Source: Pseudomonas viridiflava (GTDB lineage Bacteria; Pseudomonadota; Gammaproteobacteria; Pseudomonadales; Pseudomonadaceae). From it: a stretch of 64,000 nucleotides of DNA. The position numbers were made by a program, and so were the translations under genes. Below the pieces are notes generated by a model. That model worked only from the letters and a program-made list of their open reading frames with translations, had not been told where the DNA came from and did no database searches. Of this stretch, positions 15,543 through 23,896 are shown piece by piece. Within the stretch, counting starts at the first letter, position 1. The number at the start of each line of letters is the position of its first letter. The stretch covers positions 357,657-421,656 of the forward strand of contig NZ_UWFA01000505.1 in assembly GCF_900601905.1 (NCBI RefSeq). The letters are read 5' to 3'.

Positions 15543-16892
15543 TTAGTCCTGTTGTGGGGCGAGGGCCAGTTTCAGGCTTTCAATGGCAGCATCGCGGGCC
15601 TGGGCGTCGGCGAATGCCGGGCTGTCTGCTACGCATTGGCCATCGAGCCAGAGGTGGAAACTATCGGTTTCACTGCGGATATCCAGTTCGCCACCCTGCT
15701 GCAGCTGCTTGCTGACCGCACCCGCAGCCTTGCCATCAGGGAAATTGCGCGACAACAACAGCTGCTCGCCATCGGCCGCCAGCAGACGGAAACGGAAGCT
15801 GCCGTCCTCTTCGCGGAAGCTGACAAAGCGTACGCCCTTGGCGGCTTTTTTCTTGCCGGTGTCGGCCACCTGCACAACGCTGCGGAACGAGCGCAGACCC
15901 ACTGATTCGCGCAACTCGCCTAGAAACGGCGTGGCGATCCTGCGGGCCTTGGCAGCACCCGCCAGCAGAATGTCTTCCAGATCAGCCGGGCGCTCCAGCA
16001 AGCGATTGTAGTGTTCCCGCTTCTCGCCCAGTTCGCTGTCGAGCAAGCTAAACAAACGGTTCTTGGCTTCACCCCAGCCCAGCCCCTGCAACAGCTCGGA
16101 ACGGAACTCTGCGCCCTGCTCTGGCGTGGCGAAGGCCGAATACAGGGTGAACAGGTGCGAATTGTCCGGATCCTTGGCTTCACCAGGGGCCTTGGAGTCA
16201 GTCACGATGCGCGAGATGGCATCCTTGAGCTCCTTGGCGTTGCTGAACAGCGGAATGGTGTTGTCGTAGCTCTTCGACATCTTGCGCCCGTCGAGGCCCG
16301 GCAGTGTCGCGACGCTTTCTTCGATGACCGCCTCAGGCATCACGAAGAAGTCTTTGCCCTGACCAAACAGATGGTTGAAGCGCTGGCCGATATCGCGCGC
16401 CATCTCCACGTGCTGAACCTGATCGCGACCGACCGGCACCTTGTGCGCGTTGAACATCAGAATGTCTGCAGCCATCAGCACCGGATAGCTGAACAGCCCC
16501 ATGGAGACGCCTGCGTCCGGGTCTTCGCCGGTCTCGACATTGCGGTCAACCGAAGCTTTATAAGCGTGGGCGCGGTTGAGCAGGCCTTTGGCCGCGACGC
16601 AGGTCAGCAGCCAGGTCAGCTCGGTGATCTCCGGAATATCGGATTGGCGATAGAAAGTCACCCGGTCCACATCCAGACCCGAAGCCAGCCAGGTTGCTGC
16701 CAGTTCCTGGCGCGAGCGCTGAATGCGCAGCGGGTCATCGCATTTGATCAGGGCGTGGTAATCGGCCAGGAAGTAGAACGAATCAGCATCGCTCTGGCGG
16801 CTGGCGACAATGGCCGGGCGAATCGCGCCCGCGTAATTGCCAAGGTGTGGCGTGCCGGTGGTAGTGATGCCGGTCAGGATACGAGTGGTCAT
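15543..16892 (-). CDS. trpS: Tryptophan-tRNA ligase with C-terminal YegP-like extension
   Basis: 449 residues; most bacterial TrpRS have about 330-350. Residues 1 to about 335 are the class I synthetase: TGTPHLGN at 12-19 (HIGH equivalent) and KMSKS at 204-208. The extra 100 residues contain two copies of a YegP/DUF1508-like unit (FVSFREEDGSFRFRLLAADG near 357-375, and SFHLWLDGQCVADSPAFADA near 409-428). Charging of tRNA-Trp is certain; the role of the extension is not known to me. The window shows no second trpS. Confidence 0.95.
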   Translation of the reverse strand: MTTRILTGITTTGTPHLGNYAGAIRPAIVASRQSDADSFYFLADYHALIKCDDPLRIQRSRQELAATWLASGLDVDRVTFYRQSDIPEITELTWLLTCVAAKGLLNRAHAYKASVDRNVETGEDPDAGVSMGLFSYPVLMAADILMFNAHKVPVGRDQVQHVEMARDIGQRFNHLFGQGKDFFVMPEAVIEESVATLPGLDGRKMSKSYDNTIPLFSNAKELKDAISRIVTDSKAPGEAKDPDNSHLFTLYSAFATPEQGAEFRSELLQGLGWGEAKNRLFSLLDSELGEKREHYNRLLERPADLEDILLAGAAKARRIATPFLGELRESVGLRSFRSVVQVADTGKKKAAKGVRFVSFREEDGSFRFRLLAADGEQLLLSRNFPDGKAAGAVSKQLQQGGELDIRSETDSFHLWLDGQCVADSPAFADAQARDAAIESLKLALAPQQD

Positions 16893-16916
16893 GGCGGGTC
16901 GCTTATGGTGCTGTGA

Positions 16917-17546
16917 TCAATTCGAGAGGCGCGGCATGACCAGATCTTTGAGATCGGTCAGCTTGCCATGAAAAAAGTGTCCGCATTCTGCCACTTTCAG
17001 CAGCTCATGTGGGCGCGGTAGCGTGGCCGACCAGTCGTAGACCTGCTGCGGCTCAACCACTTCGTCGGTTTCCGGCTGGATCACGATCAGCGAGCAGTTC
17101 TGTGGCAAGGGATTTTGCTCATTCAGGCGCATGACCGCCGGCGCGACCATGAACAGATGCCGCAAGCTCTGCCCCGCCGCTTCCAGGCGCCCGCCCAGGC
17201 TTGCGGCAACAAAACCGCCGAAGGAAAAACCGAACAGGGTCAAGGGCAGATCAGGGTGTTTTTCCAGCAACCAGCGAGCGACGGCCTGGGCGTCTTCAAT
17301 CTCCCCCGCCCCGGCTTCAGACGTCCCGGCGCTGGCGCCGACGCCACGATAATTGAAACGCAATGTAATCAGACCAGCGTCGCGCGCCGTGCGCTGCAGG
17401 GTCGAGACCACCTTGTTGAGCATGGTGCCGCCCTGAATCGGGTTCGGATGGCAGATCAAGGCCAGGCCCGTCGCTTCGGGCAGATCCAGGTAAAGTGCTT
17501 CCAGTTGACCCACCGGGCCATCGATCAATACAGGTGTTTCGCGCAT
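16917..17546 (-). CDS. Alpha/beta hydrolase, small serine hydrolase family
   Basis: 209 residues with an alpha/beta hydrolase fold: LALICHPNPIQGGTMLNKVV (oxyanion region), LRFNYRGVGASAG, nucleophile elbow GFSFGG, and downstream acid (Gln-Pro-Glu-Thr-Asp) and base (GHFFHG). This resembles the CocE/DUF2817-like family of small hydrolases next to trpS in other pseudomonads. Substrate unknown. The start is uncertain: a TTG six bases upstream (17552) has the better spaced GGAG. Only 24 bases separate it from trpS, so one transcript is likely. Confidence 0.85.
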   Translation of the reverse strand: MRETPVLIDGPVGQLEALYLDLPEATGLALICHPNPIQGGTMLNKVVSTLQRTARDAGLITLRFNYRGVGASAGTSEAGAGEIEDAQAVARWLLEKHPDLPLTLFGFSFGGFVAASLGGRLEAAGQSLRHLFMVAPAVMRLNEQNPLPQNCSLIVIQPETDEVVEPQQVYDWSATLPRPHELLKVAECGHFFHGKLTDLKDLVMPRLSN

Positions 17547-17691
17547 GAGCAAGAATGAACTCCGTGACCTCGCAATGGGTCGACTCGTCTAGCTGATTGT
17601 CTGCCAATAGCGTATCCGTGAGCGTGTCGCGGTATACAGAGCAGGTTCGAGCCGTTAACGTAAAGCAAAGCCGTTTATAGAGGAAGGACTC

Positions 17692-18129
17692 GTGGAACTC
17701 TCGCTCTTAGTTTGGTTGTTGCCGACCATTGCACTGGTTGTCGGTGTCGTCATCGGATTTCTGGTCGCGCGCTTGCTGCCCAACGCTGCCCCCAACGGAA
17801 CACAGCGCCAGCTGGATGATGTTCAGGAGCGTTTCGATAATTATCAGAATGAGGTGGTCACCCACTTCAACAGTACGGCCAGTCTGGTCCAGAAGCTTTC
17901 GCAGAGCTATCAGGACGTGCAGGAGCACCTGTCTGAGGGCGCCAACCGCCTGGCAACCGATGAGCAGACTCGTCAACGCCTGCTCGCCGCCTTGCATCCG
18001 GAGGCCAACCAGATCCACCGCGACCGCCTGACTCCGCCCCGCAGCACCGAAGCGCCGAAAGACTACGCACCCAAGACCCCCAATGCCCCAGGCATGCTGG
18101 ACGAGCATTACGGCCTGAAAAAGCCTTAA
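17692..18129 (+). CDS. zapG: ZapG/YhcB family (DUF1043) inner-membrane protein
   Basis: 145 residues: one N-terminal membrane helix (LLVWLLPTIALVVGVVIGFL), then a long coiled-coil region (RQLDDVQERFDNYQNEVVTH, onward to about 105) and a Pro-rich tail. This is the YhcB layout, a protein linked to divisome and cell-width control in enterobacteria. The start is GTG at 17692 behind a strong GAGGAAGGA. A terminator follows at once. The symbol is by family transfer. Confidence 0.85.
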   Translation: MELSLLVWLLPTIALVVGVVIGFLVARLLPNAAPNGTQRQLDDVQERFDNYQNEVVTHFNSTASLVQKLSQSYQDVQEHLSEGANRLATDEQTRQRLLAALHPEANQIHRDRLTPPRSTEAPKDYAPKTPNAPGMLDEHYGLKKP

Positions 18130-18142
18130 GCGTCCGGTTGTG

Positions 18143-18180
18143 AAAAAGCCCGCCATTGGGAATGAATGGCGGGCTTTTTT
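18143..18180 (+). terminator. Terminator of zapG
   Basis: AAAAAGCCCGCCATT / AATGGCGGGCTTTTTT: a 10-bp stem with a six-T tail, 13 bases after the zapG stop. Confidence 0.93.
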
Positions 18181-18237
18181 GTGTTTACGGACCGGAGAAC
18201 ACCGGGCTTGCTTGCAATGAACGATGAGGCCAAATCC

Positions 18238-18328
18238 GTGGGAGCGAGCTTGCTCGCGAAGGGGCCGGTACAACCGACATTCATTTATCGTCTGCACCGC
18301 AGCTTTCGCAAGCAAGCTTGCTCCCACT
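18238..18328. repeat. REP doublet (REPIN) 1 of the 18.2-18.5 kb cluster
   Basis: Arms GTGGGAGCGAGCTTGCTCGC (from 18238) and GCAAGCAAGCTTGCTCCCAC (ending 18328) are inverted around a unique middle. Partial, decayed REP arms also occur near 18200-18225 and 18370-18390. The 18130-18581 gap contains only terminators and REPs. Confidence 0.85.
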
Positions 18329-18416
18329 GGTTCCGTGGCGCCCCAAATCCGGCGCCTGCCCCCGCACCCTCTGGTTCGCGGGCAAGCACCACTCTCATGA
18401 AATCAACACTGATCCG

Positions 18417-18507
18417 GTGGGAGCGAGCTTGCTCGCGAAGAGGCAGGTGCATCCGCCCACTGTTTTGAACATGAAACGCTGCCTTCGCGAGCAAGCTCGC
18501 TCCCACA
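18417..18507. repeat. REP doublet (REPIN) 2 of the 18.2-18.5 kb cluster
   Basis: Near-perfect inverted arms GTGGGAGCGAGCTTGCTCGC and GCGAGCAAGCTCGCTCCCAC, each about 26 bases with flanking matches, around a middle of some 40 bases. Same family as the element 180 bases to the left and of identical overall length (91 bp). Confidence 0.87.
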
Positions 18508-18533
18508 GAGTTCCCCGTTGGACATACCACCAA

Positions 18534-18563
18534 TAAAAAACCCGCCATCGCTGGCGGGTTTTT
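18534..18563 (-). terminator. Terminator of cysNC
   Basis: AAAAAACCCGCCA TCGC TGGCGGGTTTTT; 8-bp stem with A-run and T-run, 19 bases past the cysNC stop. Symmetric, so it may act on both strands. Confidence 0.92.
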
Positions 18564-18581
18564 GTTGGCAGCGGACGAGGC

Positions 18582-20480
18582 TTAGATCGCGCCGCGGCTG
18601 CGCAGCAGTTCCAGCACGTGCTTGACGCTTTCTTCAAGATTCAGCGACTGGGTGTCGATGACCAGATCGGCGTTGAGCGGCACATCGTACGGGAAGGACT
18701 CGCCCGGGATGTTGTCGCCGTCAGCCGCGTACAAGCCTTGCGGGTCACGGGCACGGCACGCTGCCGGAGAGGCCTGAACGTAAACCGTCAGCAGACGATC
18801 AGCGCCAATCAGCGATTTGGCCTGTTCGCGGCCTTCGGCGTCCGGCGCAACAAAGGCTGCCAGGGTAATCAGGCCTGCCTGATTGAACTGACGTGCCACG
18901 TGAGCGGCACGACGCCAGTTTTCAGTACGTCCGGCGCGATCCTGCGGCAGACCTTTGTTCAGGTCGTGACGCAGGTTCTGGCCATCGAGCACATAAACTG
19001 CCCGCCCCATGTCGAACAGCCTGCGCTCGACCGCATACGCCAGAGTGCTCTTCCCAGCCCCGGACAAGCCGCTGAACAGCACGGTAGCCGGTTGCTGACC
19101 GAAACGCTGGGCACGCTCTTCGGTGGCGACGTGCGCCAGCTCACCGTGGTGATTGGCGCCCGCGCTACCGACCGGCTTGGCGATGATCATGCCGGCCGCG
19201 ACAGTGCCATTGGTCAAACGGTCGATGACGATGAACGAACCGGTGGTGCGGTTGCTGTCATAGCCGTCCAGGGCGATGGCCGAGTCGAGACTGATCCTGA
19301 CGCGACCGATCTCGTTCAGGCCCAGGGAGCTGGCAGGCCCTTCGGCCAGGGTGTTCACGTCAACCCGATGGCTGATGCTGGCAATCGAGCCCGGAACATA
19401 GCTGGTGGCCCGCTTGATGTCGTATTTCTTGCCCGGCAGCATCGGCTCTTCGGCCATCCACACCAGCATGGCGTCGAACGCATCAGCCACCTGCGGGACG
19501 TTGTCGGCATGCACCAGCAAGTCACCACGGGAGATATCGATCTCGTCTTCCATGGTCAGCGTTACAGCCTGACCCGGCCCGGCGCTTTCCAGCTCACCTT
19601 CGAAGGTGACGATGGATTTCACCCGGCTGCTCTTGCCCGAAGGCAGCACGACAATTTCATCGCCCTTGTGCACGATGCCGCTGGCCAATGTTCCGGCAAA
19701 CCCACGGAAGTTCAGGTTTGGACGGTTGACGTACTGCACAGGGAAGCGCATGTCGGTGTAGTTGCGGTCGTTGGCGATCTCGACGGTTTCAAGAATCTCC
19801 ATCAGCGACTGACCGGTGTACCACGGCGAACGCTCGCTCTTGTTCACCACGTTGTCGCCTTTGAGCGCCGACATCGGCACAAAAGCCATGGTGGTCGGCT
19901 TGAAGGCGATGCCGTCGGCGAACTTCAGATAATCAGACTTGATCGACTCGAAGACGCTTTCATCGAAGCCATTGAGGTCCATCTTGTTGATGGCGACCAC
20001 GATATGCTTGATGCCCAGCAGCGACGCGATGTAGCTGTGGCGGCGGGTCTGGGTCTGCACACCGTAACGGGCATCCACCAGAATGATCGCCAGGTCACAG
20101 GTCGAAGCGCCGGTGGCCATGTTGCGGGTGTACTGCTCATGGCCCGGGGTATCGGCAATGATGAATTTGCGCCTGGCAGTGGAGAAGTAGCGGTAAGCGA
20201 CATCAATGGTGATGCCCTGCTCGCGCTCGGCCTGCAGACCGTCAACCAGCAACGCCAGGTCGACCTCGTCGCCCGTGGTGCCGGATTTTTTTGAATCGCG
20301 GGTGATGGCTTCCAGGTGATCCTCGTAGATCATCTTGGAGTCGTGCAGCAGACGCCCGATCAGCGTGCTCTTGCCGTCATCGACGTTGCCACAGGTCAGA
20401 AAGCGCAGCATTTCCTTGCGTTCGTGCTGGCCCAGATAGGCGAGGATGTCCTCGCTGATCAAATCAGATTGGTGACTCAT
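18582..20480 (-). CDS. cysNC: Bifunctional sulfate adenylyltransferase subunit 1 / adenylylsulfate kinase
   Basis: 632 residues. The N-terminal part is the GTPase CysN: GNVDDGKST at 31-39, DTPGHEQYTRNMATGA and NKMDLNG, followed by translation-factor beta barrels. It drives ATP sulfurylase with CysD to make APS. The C-terminal part, from about 460, is APS kinase CysC with P-loop GLSGAGKST, making PAPS. The usual DGDN after the P-loop reads DGQN. The start is the ATG at 20480; the frame extends 30 bases further without a better start. Lies 117 bases after cysD. Confidence 0.95.
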   Translation of the reverse strand: MSHQSDLISEDILAYLGQHERKEMLRFLTCGNVDDGKSTLIGRLLHDSKMIYEDHLEAITRDSKKSGTTGDEVDLALLVDGLQAEREQGITIDVAYRYFSTARRKFIIADTPGHEQYTRNMATGASTCDLAIILVDARYGVQTQTRRHSYIASLLGIKHIVVAINKMDLNGFDESVFESIKSDYLKFADGIAFKPTTMAFVPMSALKGDNVVNKSERSPWYTGQSLMEILETVEIANDRNYTDMRFPVQYVNRPNLNFRGFAGTLASGIVHKGDEIVVLPSGKSSRVKSIVTFEGELESAGPGQAVTLTMEDEIDISRGDLLVHADNVPQVADAFDAMLVWMAEEPMLPGKKYDIKRATSYVPGSIASISHRVDVNTLAEGPASSLGLNEIGRVRISLDSAIALDGYDSNRTTGSFIVIDRLTNGTVAAGMIIAKPVGSAGANHHGELAHVATEERAQRFGQQPATVLFSGLSGAGKSTLAYAVERRLFDMGRAVYVLDGQNLRHDLNKGLPQDRAGRTENWRRAAHVARQFNQAGLITLAAFVAPDAEGREQAKSLIGADRLLTVYVQASPAACRARDPQGLYAADGDNIPGESFPYDVPLNADLVIDTQSLNLEESVKHVLELLRSRGAI

Positions 20481-20500
20481 TGCATTCGAGCTCCAGGCTG

Positions 20501-20599
20501 TAAGCTTCAAGCGGCAAGCTTGTCGGCGTACGGCCAGTCAGAAAATCTACTTATCAAGTGAGCTTCAGGCCTGCGCTTGAAGCTTCCAACTTGCCGCTT
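20501..20599. repeat. Inverted repeat between cysD and cysNC
   Basis: AAGCTTCAAGCGGCAAGCTT (from 20502) and an inverted relative near 20573-20599 (GCTTGAAGCTTCCAACTTGC) flank an AT-richer centre. The arms differ from the GGAGCG-type REPs elsewhere, so this is a second repeat family. The right arm touches the cysD stop codon. It could fold in the cysD-cysNC mRNA and affect relative expression. Confidence 0.65.
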
Positions 20600-21515
20600 A
20601 GAAGTACCCTTGGCGCTTCTTCTCTTCCATCGAGCCTGCACCATCGTGATCAATGACGCGGCCCTGGCGTTCGGAAGTTCGCGTCAGAAGCATTTCCTGA
20701 ATGATGTCAGTGAGGCTGATGGCCTCGGACTCGACTGCGCCTGTCAATGGGTAGTCGCCCAGTGTACGGAAGCGGACTTTCTTCTTGACGATGCGTTTGC
20801 GGTCTTCATCGGACAGATGATTACGCAGACGATCGTCGTCGATCATGATCCAGGTGCCGTTCATCTCGATGACTTCGCGCTCGGCGGCGAAGTACAGCGG
20901 AACAATCGGGATGCTTTCCAGATAGATGTACTGCCAGATGTCCAGCTCGGTCCAGTTGGACAGCGGGAACACTCGAATCGACTCGCCTTTGTTGACGTTG
21001 CCGTTGTAGACGTTCCACAGCTCGGGACGCTGGTTTTTCGGGTCCCAGCGGTGCTTGGTGTCGCGGAAGGAGTACACGCGTTCTTTGGCACGGGACTTCT
21101 CTTCGTCGCGACGTGCGCCACCGAATGCAGCATCGAAGCCGTGCTTGTCGAGCGCCTGTTTCAGGCCCTCGGTTTTCATGATGTCAGTGTGCTTGGCACT
21201 GCCGTGGGTCAGCGGGTTGATGCCCTGCGCGACGCCATCGGGGTTGACGTGGACGATCAGGTCCAGGCCCAGATCCTCGACCATCTGGTCGCGGAATTTG
21301 TACATTTCCTGGAATTTCCAGCGGGTGTCAACGTGCATCACCGGGAATGGCAGCTTACCCGGGAAGAACGCCTTGCGCGCCAGGTGGAGCATGACGGCGG
21401 AGTCTTTACCGACGGAGTACAGCATCACCGGGTTATCAAACTCGGCGGCGACCTCGCGGATGATGTGGATGCTTTCCGCCTCCAGCTGTTTCAGATGCGT
21501 CAGTTTGTCGACCAT
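20598..21515 (-). CDS. cysD: Sulfate adenylyltransferase subunit 2
   Basis: 305 residues, full length. PP-loop ATPase motif VMLYSVGKDSAVMLHLARKA (about 31-50) is the adenylylating site; AAFGGARRDEEKSRAKERVY (about 126-145) is the substrate loop. With the CysN GTPase it converts sulfate and ATP to APS in the cytoplasm. The upstream gap (21516-21669) contains an AT-rich stretch near 21635-21655 that would suit a CysB-activated promoter, but I cannot define boxes firmly. Confidence 0.96.
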   Translation of the reverse strand: MVDKLTHLKQLEAESIHIIREVAAEFDNPVMLYSVGKDSAVMLHLARKAFFPGKLPFPVMHVDTRWKFQEMYKFRDQMVEDLGLDLIVHVNPDGVAQGINPLTHGSAKHTDIMKTEGLKQALDKHGFDAAFGGARRDEEKSRAKERVYSFRDTKHRWDPKNQRPELWNVYNGNVNKGESIRVFPLSNWTELDIWQYIYLESIPIVPLYFAAEREVIEMNGTWIMIDDDRLRNHLSDEDRKRIVKKKVRFRTLGDYPLTGAVESEAISLTDIIQEMLLTRTSERQGRVIDHDGAGSMEEKKRQGYF

Positions 21516-21669
21516 GGTTACTCACGGGTTGCGTTCGTTTTTAGACCGGACAGCGCCCGGGACGGCCAGCGGGCCGTGTTCGAGGCCGCACTCTAGCACA
21601 GCGCCTTCTTCTATTGCGGAGGCTGGTTAGATCGAAAAGTTCTATATTTATACCGCCGCGTTCGGGTGC

Positions 21670-22428
21670 TCAGACCGGGTTCGGGCAGTCAATGAACAGG
21701 TGTTCGAGCGCGAAGCGCCGCGCCAGATAATCGCCCAGCGCCTGCACGCCGTAACGCTCGGTCGCGTGGTGACCGGCGGCGATAAAACTGATGCCGTTCT
21801 CCCTGGCGCTGTGCACGGTCTGTTCGGAGGCCTCGCCGCTGATAAACAGGTCGACACCGGCCAGGACCGCCTGATCGATGTAACCCTGACCGCCGCCGGT
21901 ACACCAGCCAACCCGGCGAATCATCTCGCTACCCTCAATCAACAGCGGCTCGCGGCCCAGCGTTTCGTACACCCGACGCGCGAAATCACGTGGCATCAGC
22001 GGCTCATTCAGCGAGCCCACCAAACCCACGACCCGTGAGTTGTCAGGATCCAGCGGACCTTCCACCGTGATATCCAGTTGCCGGGCCAGTTGCACGTTGT
22101 TGCCGACTTCCGGATGCACATCCAGCGGCAAGTGATAGGCCAGCAGGCTGATGTCATGTTTGAGCAGGGTTTTCAGGCGACGCTGCTTCATGCCGACGAC
22201 GCAGGGGTTTTCGCCCTTCCAGAAATAGCCGTGGTGCACCAGGATCAGATCCGCCTGCGCCTCGACTGCGGCGTCCAGCAACGCCTGGCTGGCAGTCACG
22301 CCGCTGACGATGCGCATGACCTGAGGCCGACCTTCGACCTGCAGGCCGTTGGGGCAATAATCCTGAATGCGGGCGCTGCCCAGATAACGATCGGCTTCTT
22401 CTACCAGAGTGCTGAGCGCAACAGCCAT
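21670..22428 (-). CDS. Nif3/YbgI-like dinuclear metal-centre protein (DUF34)
   Basis: 252 residues. DLILVHHGYFWKGE (metal-binding His pair), DYCPNGLQVEG near the N-terminus and SFIAAGHHATERYGVQAL near the C-terminus are the conserved Nif3/NIF3L1 motifs around a two-metal site. The family is often labelled GTP cyclohydrolase 1 type 2 homologue; the true activity is not established. The ATG at 22428 follows AGGAG at good spacing. It lies back to back with algW, as in other pseudomonads. Confidence 0.9.
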   Translation of the reverse strand: MAVALSTLVEEADRYLGSARIQDYCPNGLQVEGRPQVMRIVSGVTASQALLDAAVEAQADLILVHHGYFWKGENPCVVGMKQRRLKTLLKHDISLLAYHLPLDVHPEVGNNVQLARQLDITVEGPLDPDNSRVVGLVGSLNEPLMPRDFARRVYETLGREPLLIEGSEMIRRVGWCTGGGQGYIDQAVLAGVDLFISGEASEQTVHSARENGISFIAAGHHATERYGVQALGDYLARRFALEHLFIDCPNPV

Positions 22429-22528
22429 GAAAGACTCCTGATGATGGGGTTTGAGCTGACGGGGTTTGCGTTGCAAAGGCCTTCGCTTAACAAGGTCTTA
22501 ATTTACAAGACACGACCCCAAGTGCTCG

Positions 22529-22534
22529 TATAAT
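22529..22534 (+). promoter_or_regulatory. Probable -10 element of algW
   Basis: Consensus TATAAT, 66 bases before the algW ATG. The -35 region is weak (AAGACA with a 16-base spacer), so an activator or alternative sigma could be involved. Confidence 0.45.
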
Positions 22535-22599
22535 GCCGCCCATTATGGCGCAGAAGGGCAAGAGGCCGCAGCGCCGGATTTACTCTCAGGATTCGCTCA

Positions 22600-23763
22600 A
22601 TGTTCAAGGCACTGCGGTTTTTCGGTTGGCCATTGCTGGCCGGTGTGCTCATCGCGCTACTCATCATCCAGCGCTTCCCTGAACTGGTCGGGCTGCCAAG
22701 CCTTGACGTGAACCTGCAGCAGGCACCCCAGACCACCAGCGTCCAGCAGGGCCCGGTCTCTTACGCCGATGCGGTGAGCATGGCAGCCCCGGCGGTGGTT
22801 AACCTGTACACCACCAAGATGGTCAACAAGACTGCGCGCCCACTGTTTGAGGACCCGCAATTCCGCCGCTTCTTCGGCGACAACCTGCCGAAACAGAAAC
22901 GCATGGAATCCAGTCTCGGCTCGGGCGTGTTGATGAGCCCGGAAGGCTACATCCTCACCAACAACCACGTGACCAGCGGCGCCGACCAGATCGTGGTTGC
23001 GCTCAAGGATGGCCGCGAGACCATTGCCCGAGTCATCGGCAGCGATCCGGAAACCGACCTCGCGGTGCTAAAGATCGACCTGAAAAACATTCCAGCCATT
23101 ACCATCGGCCGCTCTGACAGCATCCGTATCGGCGATGTGGCACTGGCGATTGGCAACCCGTTCGGCGTCGGCCAGACCGTCACCATGGGCATTATCAGCG
23201 CCACGGGTCGCAACCAGTTGGGGCTGAACACTTACGAAGACTTCATTCAGACTGACGCAGCGATCAACCCCGGCAACTCCGGGGGCGCGCTGGTTGATGC
23301 CAACGGCAACCTGACCGGGATCAACACGGCGATTTTCTCCAAGTCAGGCGGTTCTCAAGGGATTGGCTTTGCGATTCCGACCAAGCTGGCGATGGACGTC
23401 ATGAAGTCGATCATCGAACACGGTCAGGTGATTCGAGGCTGGCTGGGTATCGAAGTACAGCCTTTGACTCTGGAACTGGCGGAATCCTTCGGTTTGAAGG
23501 ACCGTCCGGGTATCGTCGTTGCAGGGATTTTCCGCGACGGGCCGGCTCAGAAAGCCGGTTTGCAGCTGGGCGATGTGATTCTGAGCATCAACGGCGAACC
23601 TGCGGGTGACGGGCGCCGCTCGATGAATCAGGTGGCCCGAACCCGACCGACCGACAAGATCGCCATCCAGGTCATGCGTAACGGCAAGGAAATGAAGCTC
23701 AACGCCGAAGTAGGCCTGCGCCCACCGCCAGCGCCTGCTGCGGTGCCGGTGGAGGAGCAGTAA
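22600..23763 (+). CDS. algW: Periplasmic envelope-stress serine protease AlgW (DegS type)
   Basis: 387 residues: N-terminal membrane anchor (WPLLAGVLIALLIIQRF), trypsin-like domain with His123 (TNNHV), Asp153 (ETDLAVL) and Ser227 (GNSGG), and one PDZ domain (about 280-370; GIVVAGIFRDGPAQKAGLQL). AlgW senses misfolded outer-membrane proteins through the PDZ domain and cuts the anti-sigma factor MucA, releasing AlgU and switching on alginate and envelope repair. One PDZ domain and a membrane anchor separate it from MucD/DegP. Conserved position upstream of hisC. Confidence 0.93.
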   Translation: MFKALRFFGWPLLAGVLIALLIIQRFPELVGLPSLDVNLQQAPQTTSVQQGPVSYADAVSMAAPAVVNLYTTKMVNKTARPLFEDPQFRRFFGDNLPKQKRMESSLGSGVLMSPEGYILTNNHVTSGADQIVVALKDGRETIARVIGSDPETDLAVLKIDLKNIPAITIGRSDSIRIGDVALAIGNPFGVGQTVTMGIISATGRNQLGLNTYEDFIQTDAAINPGNSGGALVDANGNLTGINTAIFSKSGGSQGIGFAIPTKLAMDVMKSIIEHGQVIRGWLGIEVQPLTLELAESFGLKDRPGIVVAGIFRDGPAQKAGLQLGDVILSINGEPAGDGRRSMNQVARTRPTDKIAIQVMRNGKEMKLNAEVGLRPPPAPAAVPVEEQ

Positions 23764-23771
23764 CCGAAGGC

Positions 23772-23875
23772 TGTGTATTGTGGCACCGGCTTCAGCCGGG
23801 AAGCGGTATTTCAATCAACGCTTATGCAGCGAATCTACCGACCTCTTCCCGGCTAAAGCCGTCCCCACAGAGCTG
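23772..23875. repeat. Inverted repeat between algW and hisC
   Basis: Arms CACCGGCTTCAGCCGGGAAG (near 23783) and CTTCCCGGCTAAAGCCG (near 23846), with outer TGTG/CACA flanks. Each arm is itself a small hairpin. This is a REP-like doublet of a third sequence family, between convergent genes, and may double as terminator; there is no T-run. Confidence 0.65.
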
Positions 23876-23896
23876 CATTGATGCCTGTGGAAGGCC

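Noticed and set aside
18618..20294. A 558-codon open frame on the plus strand opposite cysNC
   Set aside because: The minus strand carries an unmistakable full-length CysNC; the antisense frame is His/Gly/Val-rich, lacks a ribosome binding site and has no family features. Open antisense frames are common at this GC content.
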